Assembly (NCBI GenBank): GCA_003241215.1
Contig: QFOL01000015.1
Location: forward strand, 1 to 30,574
Length of the DNA stretch: 30,574 nucleotides
Direction: 5' to 3'
From: Agrobacterium fabrum
GTDB lineage: Bacteria; Pseudomonadota; Alphaproteobacteria; Rhizobiales; Rhizobiaceae
The notes under the pieces are model-generated. The model did no database searches. It worked only from the letters and a program-made list of their open reading frames with translations, and had not been told where the DNA came from. Shown here one piece after another: positions 7,643 through 14,564 of the stretch; positions within the stretch are counted from its first letter, which is position 1, and each line of letters starts with the position of its first letter. A program made the position numbers and the translations under genes.

Positions 7643-9121
7643 TTAATTTTTCTGCAGAATTCCCTGCATCGGCCAAAGAAATGTGGCCGACAGGATGAGC
7701 AGGAATATGAAAGATGGCAGGAGGAAATAACCAAGCTTGCGCAGGTCGGCTTGCGTGAATGCGGCGGGCTCCAGGCCGCCGAACAGAACCACCGGTTTTG
7801 CCGATACCATCGTCATCTGGCAAAAGCCGCTCGCCAGTGTCACCGCCATCACAAGCACGGCCGGATCCACGCCGAGGCCGGCCAAGGGCAGCGCAAAGGC
7901 GGGAATGAGAACCGTCACCCGCGCCGTGCGCGATGTGATCACCAGATGGGACATGGCAGCGACGATCACGGCAAACGAGATGATGATGACTGGCGCGGTG
8001 ATCGTGCTCTGGCGGAAAACGGCCACCAGCCGATCGGCCAGCATCTGCGCCGTGCCCGTCTCGATCAGCGCCTCGCCGATGACAAGCGTGCCCGCCATGA
8101 AAAGAAGCAGGTTCCACTCGACGGTCTTCAGGGCTGTCTTCAGCGTCATGCCGGAGACGTTCGGCGTGCAGAGGACAAGCGCTGCCACCATGCCGGTCAG
8201 CGCCATCCCGATACCGTGAGCGGAATGGGTGGAAAACATCAGGACAGTAAGGGAGACAACGCCCGCGACGACGACCTGCTCTCTGGAGAAGGGGGCGACA
8301 CGCGTGGGCCCCGCTTCGCTGTCCGGGGCCATGCCGCGTTCCTCTTTGGTGAGAAACACGTGCAGCAGGATGGCGCAGGCGATCAGGCAGGTGACGAGCG
8401 AAAACGGGCCCGCCAGCACCAGCCAGCCGATGAAATCCGGTTGAATTCCGGTGAGGCGGGACAGGAAACCACCGGCGATCAGATGCGCCCCGGCGCCGAT
8501 CAGGGATGCACCGGCCGACAGGAGGATGATCGTGGGAAAGAGCAGCCCGAGGGCGCGCGAGATCCGGCTATTGCCGATTGCGGTCGACAGCCCGAGATAG
8601 ACCGGCATGAGGATCGCGGCCCGGGCTGAAGTGGAGGGAATGACGAAGGCGGTCGCGAAGGTCAGAAACGTCAGCATCCAGAACATGGAGCGTATGCTGC
8701 GCATTTTCGGCATCAGACGCGCCGTCACCTGCTCGATCAGACCCACGTTCCGCAATACGCCGGCAATCACGAAGGCCGACAGGAGAAGCCAGATGATGTC
8801 ATTGCCCAGCGACTGATAAACCAAATCTTCCGGTATGGCGCCAACGACGGCAAGGGCGATGGCTCCGGTCAGGGCAACCGGCGTTTCGGGCAGTTCCAGC
8901 ACCGTCCATGCGACGATGGCCGAGAAGAAGATGAAAAGCGTTGCCCGCATCGGCATTGTCAGGCCGTCGATTGCAAGAAAGATCAGCACGGTGGCGAAGA
9001 CGGTCAGCAGCATCGCAACGATCTGCCTGAGGCGCCGGATGGAAACGGTTGTCTCGGTTACGACGATTGTCGCCGGTTCTTTCTTTGGATTTGCCGTGGG
9101 CAAGGACATGAGGTGCGCCAC
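7643..9121 (-). CDS. SLC13/DASS-family anion (dicarboxylate-like) transporter
   Basis: Inner-membrane secondary transporter, 492 aa, with about 11-12 hydrophobic segments. The two substrate-site repeats of the DASS family are visible as PSTSARAAILMP in the first half and SRTARVTVLIP in the second. The family moves dicarboxylates, citrate, sulfate and related anions with a cation; the cargo here is unknown. The start is best placed at the GTG at 9121: AAAGGAGG (minus strand, 9136-9129) stands 7 nt before it, whereas the ATG at 9109 is 19 nt away. Longer readings run through a promoter region. It has its own ECF-type promoter motif (9214-9238) and is divergent from the Asp-rich secreted protein. 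Its neighbour glycerate kinase hints at a glycerate-like or other small organic acid (inference). Confidence 0.88.
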   Translation of the reverse strand: MAHLMSLPTANPKKEPATIVVTETTVSIRRLRQIVAMLLTVFATVLIFLAIDGLTMPMRATLFIFFSAIVAWTVLELPETPVALTGAIALAVVGAIPEDLVYQSLGNDIIWLLLSAFVIAGVLRNVGLIEQVTARLMPKMRSIRSMFWMLTFLTFATAFVIPSTSARAAILMPVYLGLSTAIGNSRISRALGLLFPTIILLSAGASLIGAGAHLIAGGFLSRLTGIQPDFIGWLVLAGPFSLVTCLIACAILLHVFLTKEERGMAPDSEAGPTRVAPFSREQVVVAGVVSLTVLMFSTHSAHGIGMALTGMVAALVLCTPNVSGMTLKTALKTVEWNLLLFMAGTLVIGEALIETGTAQMLADRLVAVFRQSTITAPVIIISFAVIVAAMSHLVITSRTARVTVLIPAFALPLAGLGVDPAVLVMAVTLASGFCQMTMVSAKPVVLFGGLEPAAFTQADLRKLGYFLLPSFIFLLILSATFLWPMQGILQKN

Positions 9122-9213
9122 CACTCGGCCTCCTTTGAATTGCGCCGTCATCAGCGGGCGGTTTCGGATGGGGAGGCCGCCGGGCGGCTCAAAACTCCCC
9201 GTGTGGCAATATG

Positions 9214-9238
9214 AACGTTCGATGACGGCGGTTATTCC
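9214..9238 (-). promoter_or_regulatory. ECF-type promoter motif for the SLC13 transporter
   Basis: The minus strand reads GGAAT (9238-9234), 16 bases, CGTT (9217-9214), again with the extended GGAATAA form. It points toward the GTG start at 9121, leaving a leader of about 85 bases. Back to back with it, 54 bases away, lies the equivalent motif for the opposite-strand gene at 9358. Confidence 0.65.
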
Positions 9239-9291
9239 CAGCCAAGGTAAGTTTTTAAATGCAGGGTGGTCCGGGGAAATCGTCATTCCAT

Positions 9292-9316
9292 GGAATAAAG
9301 CCGCGGCAGCTGCGTT
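9292..9316 (+). promoter_or_regulatory. ECF-type promoter motif for the Asp-rich secreted protein
   Basis: GGAAT (9292-9296), 16 bases, CGTT (9313-9316), with the -35 again extended as GGAATAA. The ATG at 9358 follows after 41 bases, and an AGGAG ribosome-binding site lies at 9345-9349. Confidence 0.65.
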
Positions 9317-9357
9317 CATCTGCAGGTATCGACACCAAACATGGAAGGAGAAAAGCC

Positions 9358-9618
9358 ATGAGCCCGATTTTTGCCGCAGGCGCGGCGGCGCTACTTGCCA
9401 CGGTAACCCTCACAGTTGCGGCATCTCCGGCGCATAGCACGCCGATGCAGCCGCAGCTTGTCGAGCGCTCTCACATCGTCCTGGTGGATGATGACAGGGA
9501 TGACGACGATGATCGTCGCTATAGTCGCCGCTATCGTGGTGACAATGATGGATGGCGGGCGTTCCGTGACGGTTCTTCCGGTGACGACGATGATGATGAT
9601 GACGACGACGACGATTGA
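9358..9618 (+). CDS. small secreted acidic protein with poly-aspartate C-terminus
   Basis: An 86-aa protein of no family I recognise. Residues 1 to about 26 form a Sec-type signal peptide (MSPIFAAGAAALLATVTLTV, ending near AHS), so the mature 60-residue chain should be periplasmic or secreted. It contains an acidic patch (VDDDRDDDDD), a basic/aromatic stretch (RRYSRRYRGDNDGWRAFRDG), and ends in eleven consecutive Asp residues encoded by mixed GAC/GAT codons. The ATG at 9358 is chosen because AGGAG lies 8 nt before it and the signal peptide begins there. Poly-Asp tails can bind calcium or other cations, which is inference here. It has an ECF-type promoter upstream and an intrinsic terminator downstream, so it is its own transcript. 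The divergent S8 protease also carries an Asp/Gly-rich segment. Confidence 0.8.
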   Translation: MSPIFAAGAAALLATVTLTVAASPAHSTPMQPQLVERSHIVLVDDDRDDDDDRRYSRRYRGDNDGWRAFRDGSSGDDDDDDDDDDD

Positions 9619-9643
9619 TATCCCGCGTCAAAATCCGATGTTC

Positions 9644-9670
9644 ATGCCCGGCCTTGCGCCGGGCATTTTC
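9644..9670 (+). terminator. intrinsic terminator of the Asp-rich protein gene
   Basis: ATGCCCGGC (9644-9652) pairs with GCCGGGCAT (9658-9666) around a 5-nt loop, and the stem runs into a TTTT stretch. It lies 25 bases past the stop codon. Confidence 0.85.
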
Positions 9671-9719
9671 ATTGATGGCACGCATGAATGGGGTCAGAAG
9701 ATAGATGACGCCGGCGAAC

Positions 9720-11129
9720 TCAGCTCTGGCATAAGGATCGTGCGTTGAGCAGGCCCCAGCCGAAAATCGCGTCTTTGCCCGGTGCGCCCATGTCGCTTGC
9801 CGACCGCGCCAGCGCGTCCGCCAGATCGTTCGGCCGCATGTCCGGATTTGCGCCCAGCAGCAGCGAGGCTGCGGCCGTCACGAAGGGGGCGGCGAAAGAT
9901 GTGCCGCTCTTCTGTCTGCCGCCGGAAATGGAGGCGGCGGTCCACACGCCGACGCCGGGCGCGGCGATGTCGACATAATCACCGCGAATGGCGCGCCGAT
10001 ATGGCTTCATGCTTCTGTCCACGGCCGTTACCGCGATGACATCCGCATAGGCTGCGGGATAGACCGGTCTGGCGTTTGGACCATCATTGCCGGCCGCGGC
10101 GATCAGGATCGTGCCTTTGTCGATCGTCGCGCCCACCGCCTTTTCGAGCAGCGCGTTCGCCGGTCCGCTCAGGCTGAGGTTGACGACCCGGATTTTTCTC
10201 TCGGCCAGCACGTCAATTGCGCGGATGAGATCGTATGTTTCGGCAATATCGGCCGTCCTGCGATATCGCTGGAAGGCGTCTATCGCCACAAGGCGGCCGG
10301 AGGGGAGCAGGCCGGGTGCGCGGCTGCGCGCAGCCCCGACCAGAAGGGCGGCAACCGCGGTTCCATGCTGTTCGCCCGAGGACGATCTCGCATCATCGCC
10401 GAGCTGCACGACCTCGATTGTGGCCTCGGCAAGCGATGCGTGCCCGGCGTTTATGGCGGTGTCGATGAGACCGATCGGCAGTGGCGCGGCACAGCTTGCC
10501 GTCTGATCCCGACTGCCATCGAGAGGCCAGCCGACCATATGCCTGACGAGCCTGCAGCCATCACCCGAACAGGAAGAGGCTTCCTTCTGTTCCGGCCGAT
10601 AGAAATGATTGAAATCCACGGATGCGGCGGGAGCCGCAGTGGTAACGGCCTGCCGCGCAGTCTCCAGCGTCATGCCCCGCGGTATCGTCAGCTTGACCAA
10701 TTCGCTGCCCGTCAGCGCAATGTTCATTCGCTCATCGGCAACAAACCCTTGCTGCGCCAGGTTTGCAATCGACGTCTCGTCGACATCGAATGCCAGGATT
10801 TCGTTGGGGGCGCGATCCGGAACGCTCACCGTCCTTCGGGGCGGCGGCCTGCGTTCCGCTCGCTGGAATGGCCAGCCAAAAAGCGAGCGCAGATCGCCGC
10901 GCGGACGCCGGTCGTCATCGCCGCGGCCTCCTCCGCCGGAGGAGCCGCCATACCCGCTGCCGCCACCATCGTCGTCATCGCTGCCGCCATCGCCATCATC
11001 GTCGGCGAGCGCTGCCGCGATACCGGGAGCCACGCCCGCCGATTGCAGCAGCGGTAACCCGGTCAATGAACCCGCGGCGATGAGAATGACGACAAAAAAC
11101 CCGAAACGAAACGGTGCAATCTTCGGCAA
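9720..11129 (-). CDS. exported S8 (subtilisin-like) serine protease
   Basis: A 469-aa envelope or secreted protease. Residues 1-42 look like a signal or anchor sequence (FFVVILIAAGSLTG, later AALA). Residues 43-75 are a low-complexity Asp/Gly/Ser linker. An N-terminal region (about 100-180) resembles an inhibitor-like prodomain. The catalytic domain carries the full set: Asp223 in IGLIDTAI, His255 in EQHGTAVA, Asn348 in AAAGNDGP, Ser411 in SGTSFAAP. Cys187, Cys192 and Cys213 could form a disulfide. The start is a TTG at 11129 with GGAG 8 nt before it; the first ATG in frame lies at residue 135 and would remove the signal and prodomain. It is divergent from the ECF sigma gene and shares its control region, so it is probably a target of that sigma factor. 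It could also act on the anti-sigma factor, though nothing in the sequence shows this. Confidence 0.88.
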   Translation of the reverse strand: MPKIAPFRFGFFVVILIAAGSLTGLPLLQSAGVAPGIAAALADDDGDGGSDDDDGGGSGYGGSSGGGGRGDDDRRPRGDLRSLFGWPFQRAERRPPPRRTVSVPDRAPNEILAFDVDETSIANLAQQGFVADERMNIALTGSELVKLTIPRGMTLETARQAVTTAAPAASVDFNHFYRPEQKEASSCSGDGCRLVRHMVGWPLDGSRDQTASCAAPLPIGLIDTAINAGHASLAEATIEVVQLGDDARSSSGEQHGTAVAALLVGAARSRAPGLLPSGRLVAIDAFQRYRRTADIAETYDLIRAIDVLAERKIRVVNLSLSGPANALLEKAVGATIDKGTILIAAAGNDGPNARPVYPAAYADVIAVTAVDRSMKPYRRAIRGDYVDIAAPGVGVWTAASISGGRQKSGTSFAAPFVTAAASLLLGANPDMRPNDLADALARSASDMGAPGKDAIFGWGLLNARSLCQS

Positions 11130-11178
11130 AAGACTATCTCCGGTAGAAAATAAGCGTGAAAATCTCCCAACGCATATG

Positions 11179-11202
11179 GGAATGTTACCTTAGATAGACG
11201 TT
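11179..11202 (+). promoter_or_regulatory. ECF-type promoter motif for the sigma/anti-sigma operon
   Basis: GGAAT (11179-11183) is followed after 15 bases by CGTT (11199-11202). The spacer is one base shorter than in the exact copies and the -35 is GGAATG rather than GGAATAA, so it may be a weaker autoregulatory promoter. The sigma start codon lies 40 bases downstream. Its -10 overlaps that of the opposite-strand promoter for the protease. Confidence 0.5.
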
Positions 11203-11221
11203 TGTCTCGACAGATTATTCC
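11197..11221 (-). promoter_or_regulatory. ECF-type promoter motif for the S8 protease
   Basis: The minus strand reads GGAAT (11221-11217), 16 bases, CGTC (11200-11197), with the extended GGAATAA form. It differs from the exact copies only in the last base of the -10. The protease TTG start lies about 68 bases downstream. The centre AGACGTTTGTCT (11197-11208) is nearly palindromic, so both strands present a -10 there. Confidence 0.55.
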
Positions 11222-11242
11222 GTTCTGTGCCAAACAAATTGC

Positions 11243-11785
11243 ATGACGAATGAAATGTCTACAGTGCCGCAGAGGCTGGTCGAGTTCCTGCCCAACCTAC
11301 GTCGATTTGCGATTTCGCTCTGCCATTCACGCGAATTGGCCGACGATCTCGTGCAGGCGGCCTGCGAGCGGGCAATCGTTGCCGCCGACAGTTTTGCGCC
11401 CGATACCCGGTTCGACGCCTGGATGTTTCGTATCCTGCGCAATCTCTGGATCGACCATCTTCGCCGCGTCCGGACGGCCGGCCCGCAGGAGGAGATCGAA
11501 AAGGCCCATGATGTGTCGGTGCCTTCGGGAGAAGCGGCGACACATGCCCGCATGGAACTGCTGGAAGTCGCGGCGGCCTTGCAGAAGCTGCCGGAAGAGC
11601 AGCGCGAAGTGCTGGTTCTCGTCTGTGTCGAGGAACTGAGTTACCGGGATGCGGCCGATATTCTCTCCATCCCCATCGGCACGGTCATGAGTCGGCTGGC
11701 GCGGGCGCGCAAACATCTGGCGGAACTGACGGGAATAAGTCTCGGGGAGAAACGTTCGTCCGATACGAAAGGCGGCGTGGCATGA
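11243..11785 (+). CDS. ECF-family RNA polymerase sigma factor
   Basis: A 180-aa sigma factor with only regions 2 and 4. Region 2 spans about residues 16-78, with the core-binding and -10 recognition helices (ELADDLVQAACERAI, then RFDAWMFRILRNLWIDHLRR). Region 4 spans about 108-162 and includes the helix-turn-helix YRDAADILSIPIGTVMSRLARAR that reads the -35 element. Regions 1.1 and 3 are absent, as expected for ECF sigmas. The ATG at 11243 lacks a clear Shine-Dalgarno site, and an ATG four codons later (11255) is possible. Its stop overlaps the anti-sigma start as ATGA, so the pair is translationally coupled. Likely targets are the genes carrying GGAAT-N16-CGTT in this block, including its own operon. 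Confidence 0.95.
   Translation: MTNEMSTVPQRLVEFLPNLRRFAISLCHSRELADDLVQAACERAIVAADSFAPDTRFDAWMFRILRNLWIDHLRRVRTAGPQEEIEKAHDVSVPSGEAATHARMELLEVAAALQKLPEEQREVLVLVCVEELSYRDAADILSIPIGTVMSRLARARKHLAELTGISLGEKRSSDTKGGVA
11732..11756 (+). promoter_or_regulatory. ECF-type promoter motif inside the sigma gene, ahead of the anti-sigma gene
   Basis: GGAAT (11732-11736), 16 bases, CGTT (11753-11756), an exact copy with the extended GGAATAA. It lies within the last 54 bases of the sigma coding sequence and 25 bases before the anti-sigma ATG at 11782. If active it would make extra anti-sigma mRNA when the sigma factor is free, a negative feedback. Confidence 0.5.
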
Positions 11786-12537
11786 TCATGGAATATTTTG
11801 ACGACGAGACATTGATGGCATTTGCCGATGGCGAGCTGGACGAGGCAACCAGCCTTCGTCTGGAAAAGGCGCTCGAAAGCGATGAAGCGCTTGCCGAACG
11901 CCTCGCTGTTTTTCTCGACACGCGCATGGCGCTTGCCGCCACCATGAAACCGCTGATCGACGAACCGGTGCCGGATGCGCTTGCCGCATCGGTACGCCGG
12001 ATGGTCGAAGATTCAAAATCCGGCAATTCCGATGCCGACGGCAGCAAGATCGTTGCTTTCCGCCGGCGAGAAAAGCCGGAGATGCTCCGCCTCAGGCAGC
12101 GCTGGCTGGTGCCGATTGCGGCGTCCGTGCTTGCCGTTGTTGCCGGCGCCGGTGGCTTTGTGGTCGGGCGTGGTAGCGTCGGATCCGGTGCGCCGGCCGA
12201 GAGGGAATTATCTGCCGCACTCGACCGCCAGCCTTCCGGCAGGGATATCGAGCTCGGTCAATCTGCGGTGTTGCGTATTGTCTCCAGCTTTGTCGATGGG
12301 CAGGGCGAGTTCTGCCGCGAATATGAATTGAAACGGCAGCAGGAGAGCATGACAACCGTTGCCTGCCGGATGGATGGAACCTGGACAACGCGCCTGACCC
12401 TGTCGTCCCCGCGAACGGAGGGCTATGTCCCCGTCTCCTCGCAGGAGACGATCGACGCTTATCTCGCGTCGATTGAAGCGGCTCCCCCGCTTTCCGCCGA
12501 GGAAGAACAGCGTTCTCTCGGTCAAAAGGTCGAATGA
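11782..12537 (+). CDS. membrane-anchored anti-sigma factor
   Basis: A 251-aa protein encoded directly after the ECF sigma gene with a 4-base overlap. The N-terminal cytoplasmic part starts with FDDETLMAFADGELDEATS, a pattern typical of anti-sigma domains that hold the sigma factor. No zinc-binding HxxxCxxC motif is present, so it is not a ZAS-type domain. One transmembrane helix lies at about residues 109-129 (WLVPIAASVLAVVAGAGGFVV). The C-terminal 120 residues should be periplasmic, contain two Cys residues (in GEFCREY and VACRMD) that could respond to redox state, and are the likely sensor. The function rests on operon position and topology more than on strong sequence similarity. Confidence 0.85.
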   Translation: MIMEYFDDETLMAFADGELDEATSLRLEKALESDEALAERLAVFLDTRMALAATMKPLIDEPVPDALAASVRRMVEDSKSGNSDADGSKIVAFRRREKPEMLRLRQRWLVPIAASVLAVVAGAGGFVVGRGSVGSGAPAERELSAALDRQPSGRDIELGQSAVLRIVSSFVDGQGEFCREYELKRQQESMTTVACRMDGTWTTRLTLSSPRTEGYVPVSSQETIDAYLASIEAAPPLSAEEEQRSLGQKVE

Positions 12538-12556
12538 CGGGGATGGCTTTCCGTGG

Positions 12557-12573
12557 TTCCGGCGCAGCCGGAA
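12557..12573 (+). terminator. hairpin after the anti-sigma gene
   Basis: TTCCGGC-GCA-GCCGGAA is a perfect 7-bp stem with a 3-base loop, 20 bases past the anti-sigma stop. There is no T tract, so it is only a candidate operon end. The remaining sequence up to 12790 shows no convincing gene. Confidence 0.45.
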
Positions 12574-12805
12574 GCGCGGCCCATCCACGCGATTAGTTTA
12601 TGGGTCATGTCAGCCGTCGCGGCCACGGGAGGCACGTTCAACGGCCAGCCAGAAATATTGCGCCTGCTTGCGTCTTCAGACAATTGCCGCTGCCGTAGAC
12701 GCAATTCTGCGTCGGCAGGCGCAGGTTCATCTCCACCATTGTCTCTCACCGCAAAGGCGCTATCATAATCGCGTTGTAGGACGACAAGCTTTGGGAGGAG
12801 CGAAC

Positions 12806-13177
12806 GTGAGACGGATGTGGCCAGACGAATTTGCCTTTCTGCTGGATGATGCGGAAGAGGTTGACCTGCATATCCCATCGGCAGCACATGACGATGGTTC
12901 GCCCGGAAAAACGATATCCAGGAAGGCCTTGAAAGCCCGTATCAGCCAGCAGGATTTTGAAAAAATCTGGCCTCTCGCAGAGGCGCGTTATCGGCTGAAC
13001 GGCAGGCTTTCGGGCAAAGCGATTACGCTGATCGCCAATAATCCCCATTACCAGAAATGGCATCCCTCCGACGGCGGCAGTGTCGAGAGCGTGTCCGATA
13101 GCGGCCAGAAATACACGACGCCTTACGTCATCGTGCACTTTCTGCTGGACGATGTTCGCGAGTCCGTCGAAGCCTGA
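12806..13177 (+). CDS. hypothetical protein, 123 aa
   Basis: I do not recognise this family. The protein has no signal peptide or membrane segment. It is acidic at the N-terminus (DEFAFLLDDAEEVDL), has a basic middle (SRKALKARI) and ends with a hydrophobic strand (YVIVHFLLDD). The start is taken as the GTG at 12806 because GGAGGAG (12794-12800) stands 5 nt before it; the ATG three codons later is 14 nt from that site. Codon use matches its neighbours, and a strong terminator follows at 13213-13250, so it appears to be a genuine monocistronic gene. No motif of the ECF set was seen upstream. Confidence 0.75.
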   Translation: MRRMWPDEFAFLLDDAEEVDLHIPSAAHDDGSPGKTISRKALKARISQQDFEKIWPLAEARYRLNGRLSGKAITLIANNPHYQKWHPSDGGSVESVSDSGQKYTTPYVIVHFLLDDVRESVEA

Positions 13178-13212
13178 CGTTCGCGCAACCGGTTCGTGCC
13201 GGTAACCTGTCG

Positions 13213-13250
13213 AATGGCCTCGAAGTCATTTCAGACTTCGAGGCCATTTT
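13213..13250 (+). terminator. intrinsic terminator
   Basis: A 15-bp perfect stem, AATGGCCTCGAAGTC (13213-13227) against 13234-13248, encloses a 6-nt loop and ends in TTTT. It terminates the small gene at 12806-13177 and may also buffer the convergent deiminase gene. Confidence 0.92.
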
Positions 13251-13310
13251 CGTGCCGGCTTTGATGTTCCCGCATATTCCGTCCGCCGTGGAAACATAAG
13301 TCCCGGATAA

Positions 13311-14417
13311 TCAGACTTTGGGTTGCTCGTGGGTGGCGCAATGGATGCCGCCGCCTACCTCACCCACGGGATCGATGTTTAATGTGACGATCTCGCGGCC
13401 GGGATAAAGCTTGCCAAGAATGGCTGCGGCCCGTTCGTCGGCTTCCCGGTCGCCGAACTCGGCGGCGATCACTGCGCCGTTGCAGACATAATAGTTGACG
13501 TAGGAGGATACGAAATCGGCGCTATCGGACCGGATGTCGTAAGGTTCGGGCAAAATGACCATGTCCAGCTTGCGCCCTTCGGCATCGGTTGCTGCGGCCA
13601 GAATCTCGCGGGTTTCGAAGGCGGCGACCGACCACGGGTCATCGCGGTCGATCTTGTCGCCCATCTGGATCAGCAACTGGCCCGGCTTGACGAAACGGGC
13701 CAGCGCATCGATGTGATAGTCGGTAATGTCGGCGCCGATGATGCCGGGCGCCCAGATCATCTTGCGCGCCCCCATCGTCTCAAGCAGCATCTGCTCGATC
13801 TCGGCTTTGCCACCCCGGTTGCGATTGGCATTGATGAAACTGCTTTCATGGGCGATCAGCGTCCCGTGGCCGTCGGTTTCAACACCTCCAGCCTCACCCA
13901 CCAGACCCGCATCAAAAACCTGGAGGCCCATATGTTCGGCTATCCGCGCGGCAATCCGGCCATCGGCGCCATGGGTCTGCTTGTTCCCCCAGCCGTTGAA
14001 ATTGAACTGCGTGATGGCCAGTCCGCCCTTGCCATCCACAACAAAGGACGGCCCGGAATCGCGACACCAGAGATCGTCGGTCGGAATGTCCCATAATTCG
14101 ACGTTGCGCGACACCCGCTTGCGGATCGCGCCATGGTGCTGCGCTGCAGCCAGCATCACGACCGGCTCGAATTCCGCGATGGTATTGGCGATTTTTGCGA
14201 TGGTTTTCTGGAGATCGTCAAGGAAATCGGGATCGTCGTGCACGGCGGGGTTTACCGGCCACTGCATGAAGGTGCGTTCATGCGGTTCCGTTTCCTCAGG
14301 ATACCAAAAACCGGCGGCACGGGCCGAGGGGCCTGCCGCTTGGCCCCGGCGTGGCGACGTCGAAAGGCCGGCGGTGGCGGCAGCGGCAAACAGCAGGGTC
14401 TCGCGGCGGGTCATCAT
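13311..14417 (-). CDS. Tat-exported agmatine deiminase / peptidyl-arginine deiminase family protein
   Basis: A 368-aa guanidino-group hydrolase of the PAD_porph family (PF04371), whose members turn agmatine into N-carbamoylputrescine or deiminate arginine. Family landmarks are WPVN near the N-terminus, RDSGPSFVV, FNFNGWGNK, the segment GHGTLIAHESSFINANRN, and the catalytic cysteine C360 in GGGIHCATHEQ. The N-terminus has a twin-arginine signal (MTRRETLLFAAAA), so the enzyme probably acts in the periplasm. That is unusual for a polyamine-route agmatine deiminase but known for some PAD-family proteins. The ATG at 14417 (or 14414) is preferred over the upstream TTG at 14438 because the Tat signal begins there. 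It is downstream of the sugar operon on the same strand, 137 bases away. Confidence 0.88.
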   Translation of the reverse strand: MMTRRETLLFAAAATAGLSTSPRRGQAAGPSARAAGFWYPEETEPHERTFMQWPVNPAVHDDPDFLDDLQKTIAKIANTIAEFEPVVMLAAAQHHGAIRKRVSRNVELWDIPTDDLWCRDSGPSFVVDGKGGLAITQFNFNGWGNKQTHGADGRIAARIAEHMGLQVFDAGLVGEAGGVETDGHGTLIAHESSFINANRNRGGKAEIEQMLLETMGARKMIWAPGIIGADITDYHIDALARFVKPGQLLIQMGDKIDRDDPWSVAAFETREILAAATDAEGRKLDMVILPEPYDIRSDSADFVSSYVNYYVCNGAVIAAEFGDREADERAAAILGKLYPGREIVTLNIDPVGEVGGGIHCATHEQPKV

Positions 14418-14549
14418 CGTATCACCATGAAAACGCAAAGAAAATTATCGCTCTAACTCACGGTTCGCAGCTTAGGTTCGTCCGTGGATGCTGTCAACGG
14501 AGGCTGAATCGTCCTGCAATTTTCGGATGGTGCGACGGCTTTATCTCTT

Positions 14550-14564
14550 CGGGTTCAGAACCCG
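14550..14564 (-). terminator. small hairpin enclosing the IolE-like gene's stop codon
   Basis: CGGGTT-CAG-AACCCG (plus-strand reading) is a perfect 6-bp stem whose loop overlaps the minus-strand TGA at 14555-14557. No T tract follows on the minus strand. It is a possible operon-end hairpin of the same kind as the one at 6240-6260. Confidence 0.4.

Noticed and set aside
7634..8629. A 331-codon plus-strand frame opposite the SLC13 transporter.
   Set aside because: The product is a hydrophilic Gln/Arg/His-rich string typical of the antisense of a membrane protein; the minus-strand frame has clear transmembrane segments and DASS motifs.
7539..11756. The GGAAT-N16-CGTT motifs as general stress (EcfG/RpoE2-type) promoters.
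   Set aside because: The general stress consensus has GGAAC at -35, while all six copies have GGAAT and cluster around a different ECF gene with its own anti-sigma factor. I cannot exclude cross-recognition.
12522..12887. A 121-codon minus-strand frame in the gap after the anti-sigma gene.
   Set aside because: It overlaps the start of the well-signalled gene at 12806, has no ribosome-binding site, and its composition is unlike a folded protein.
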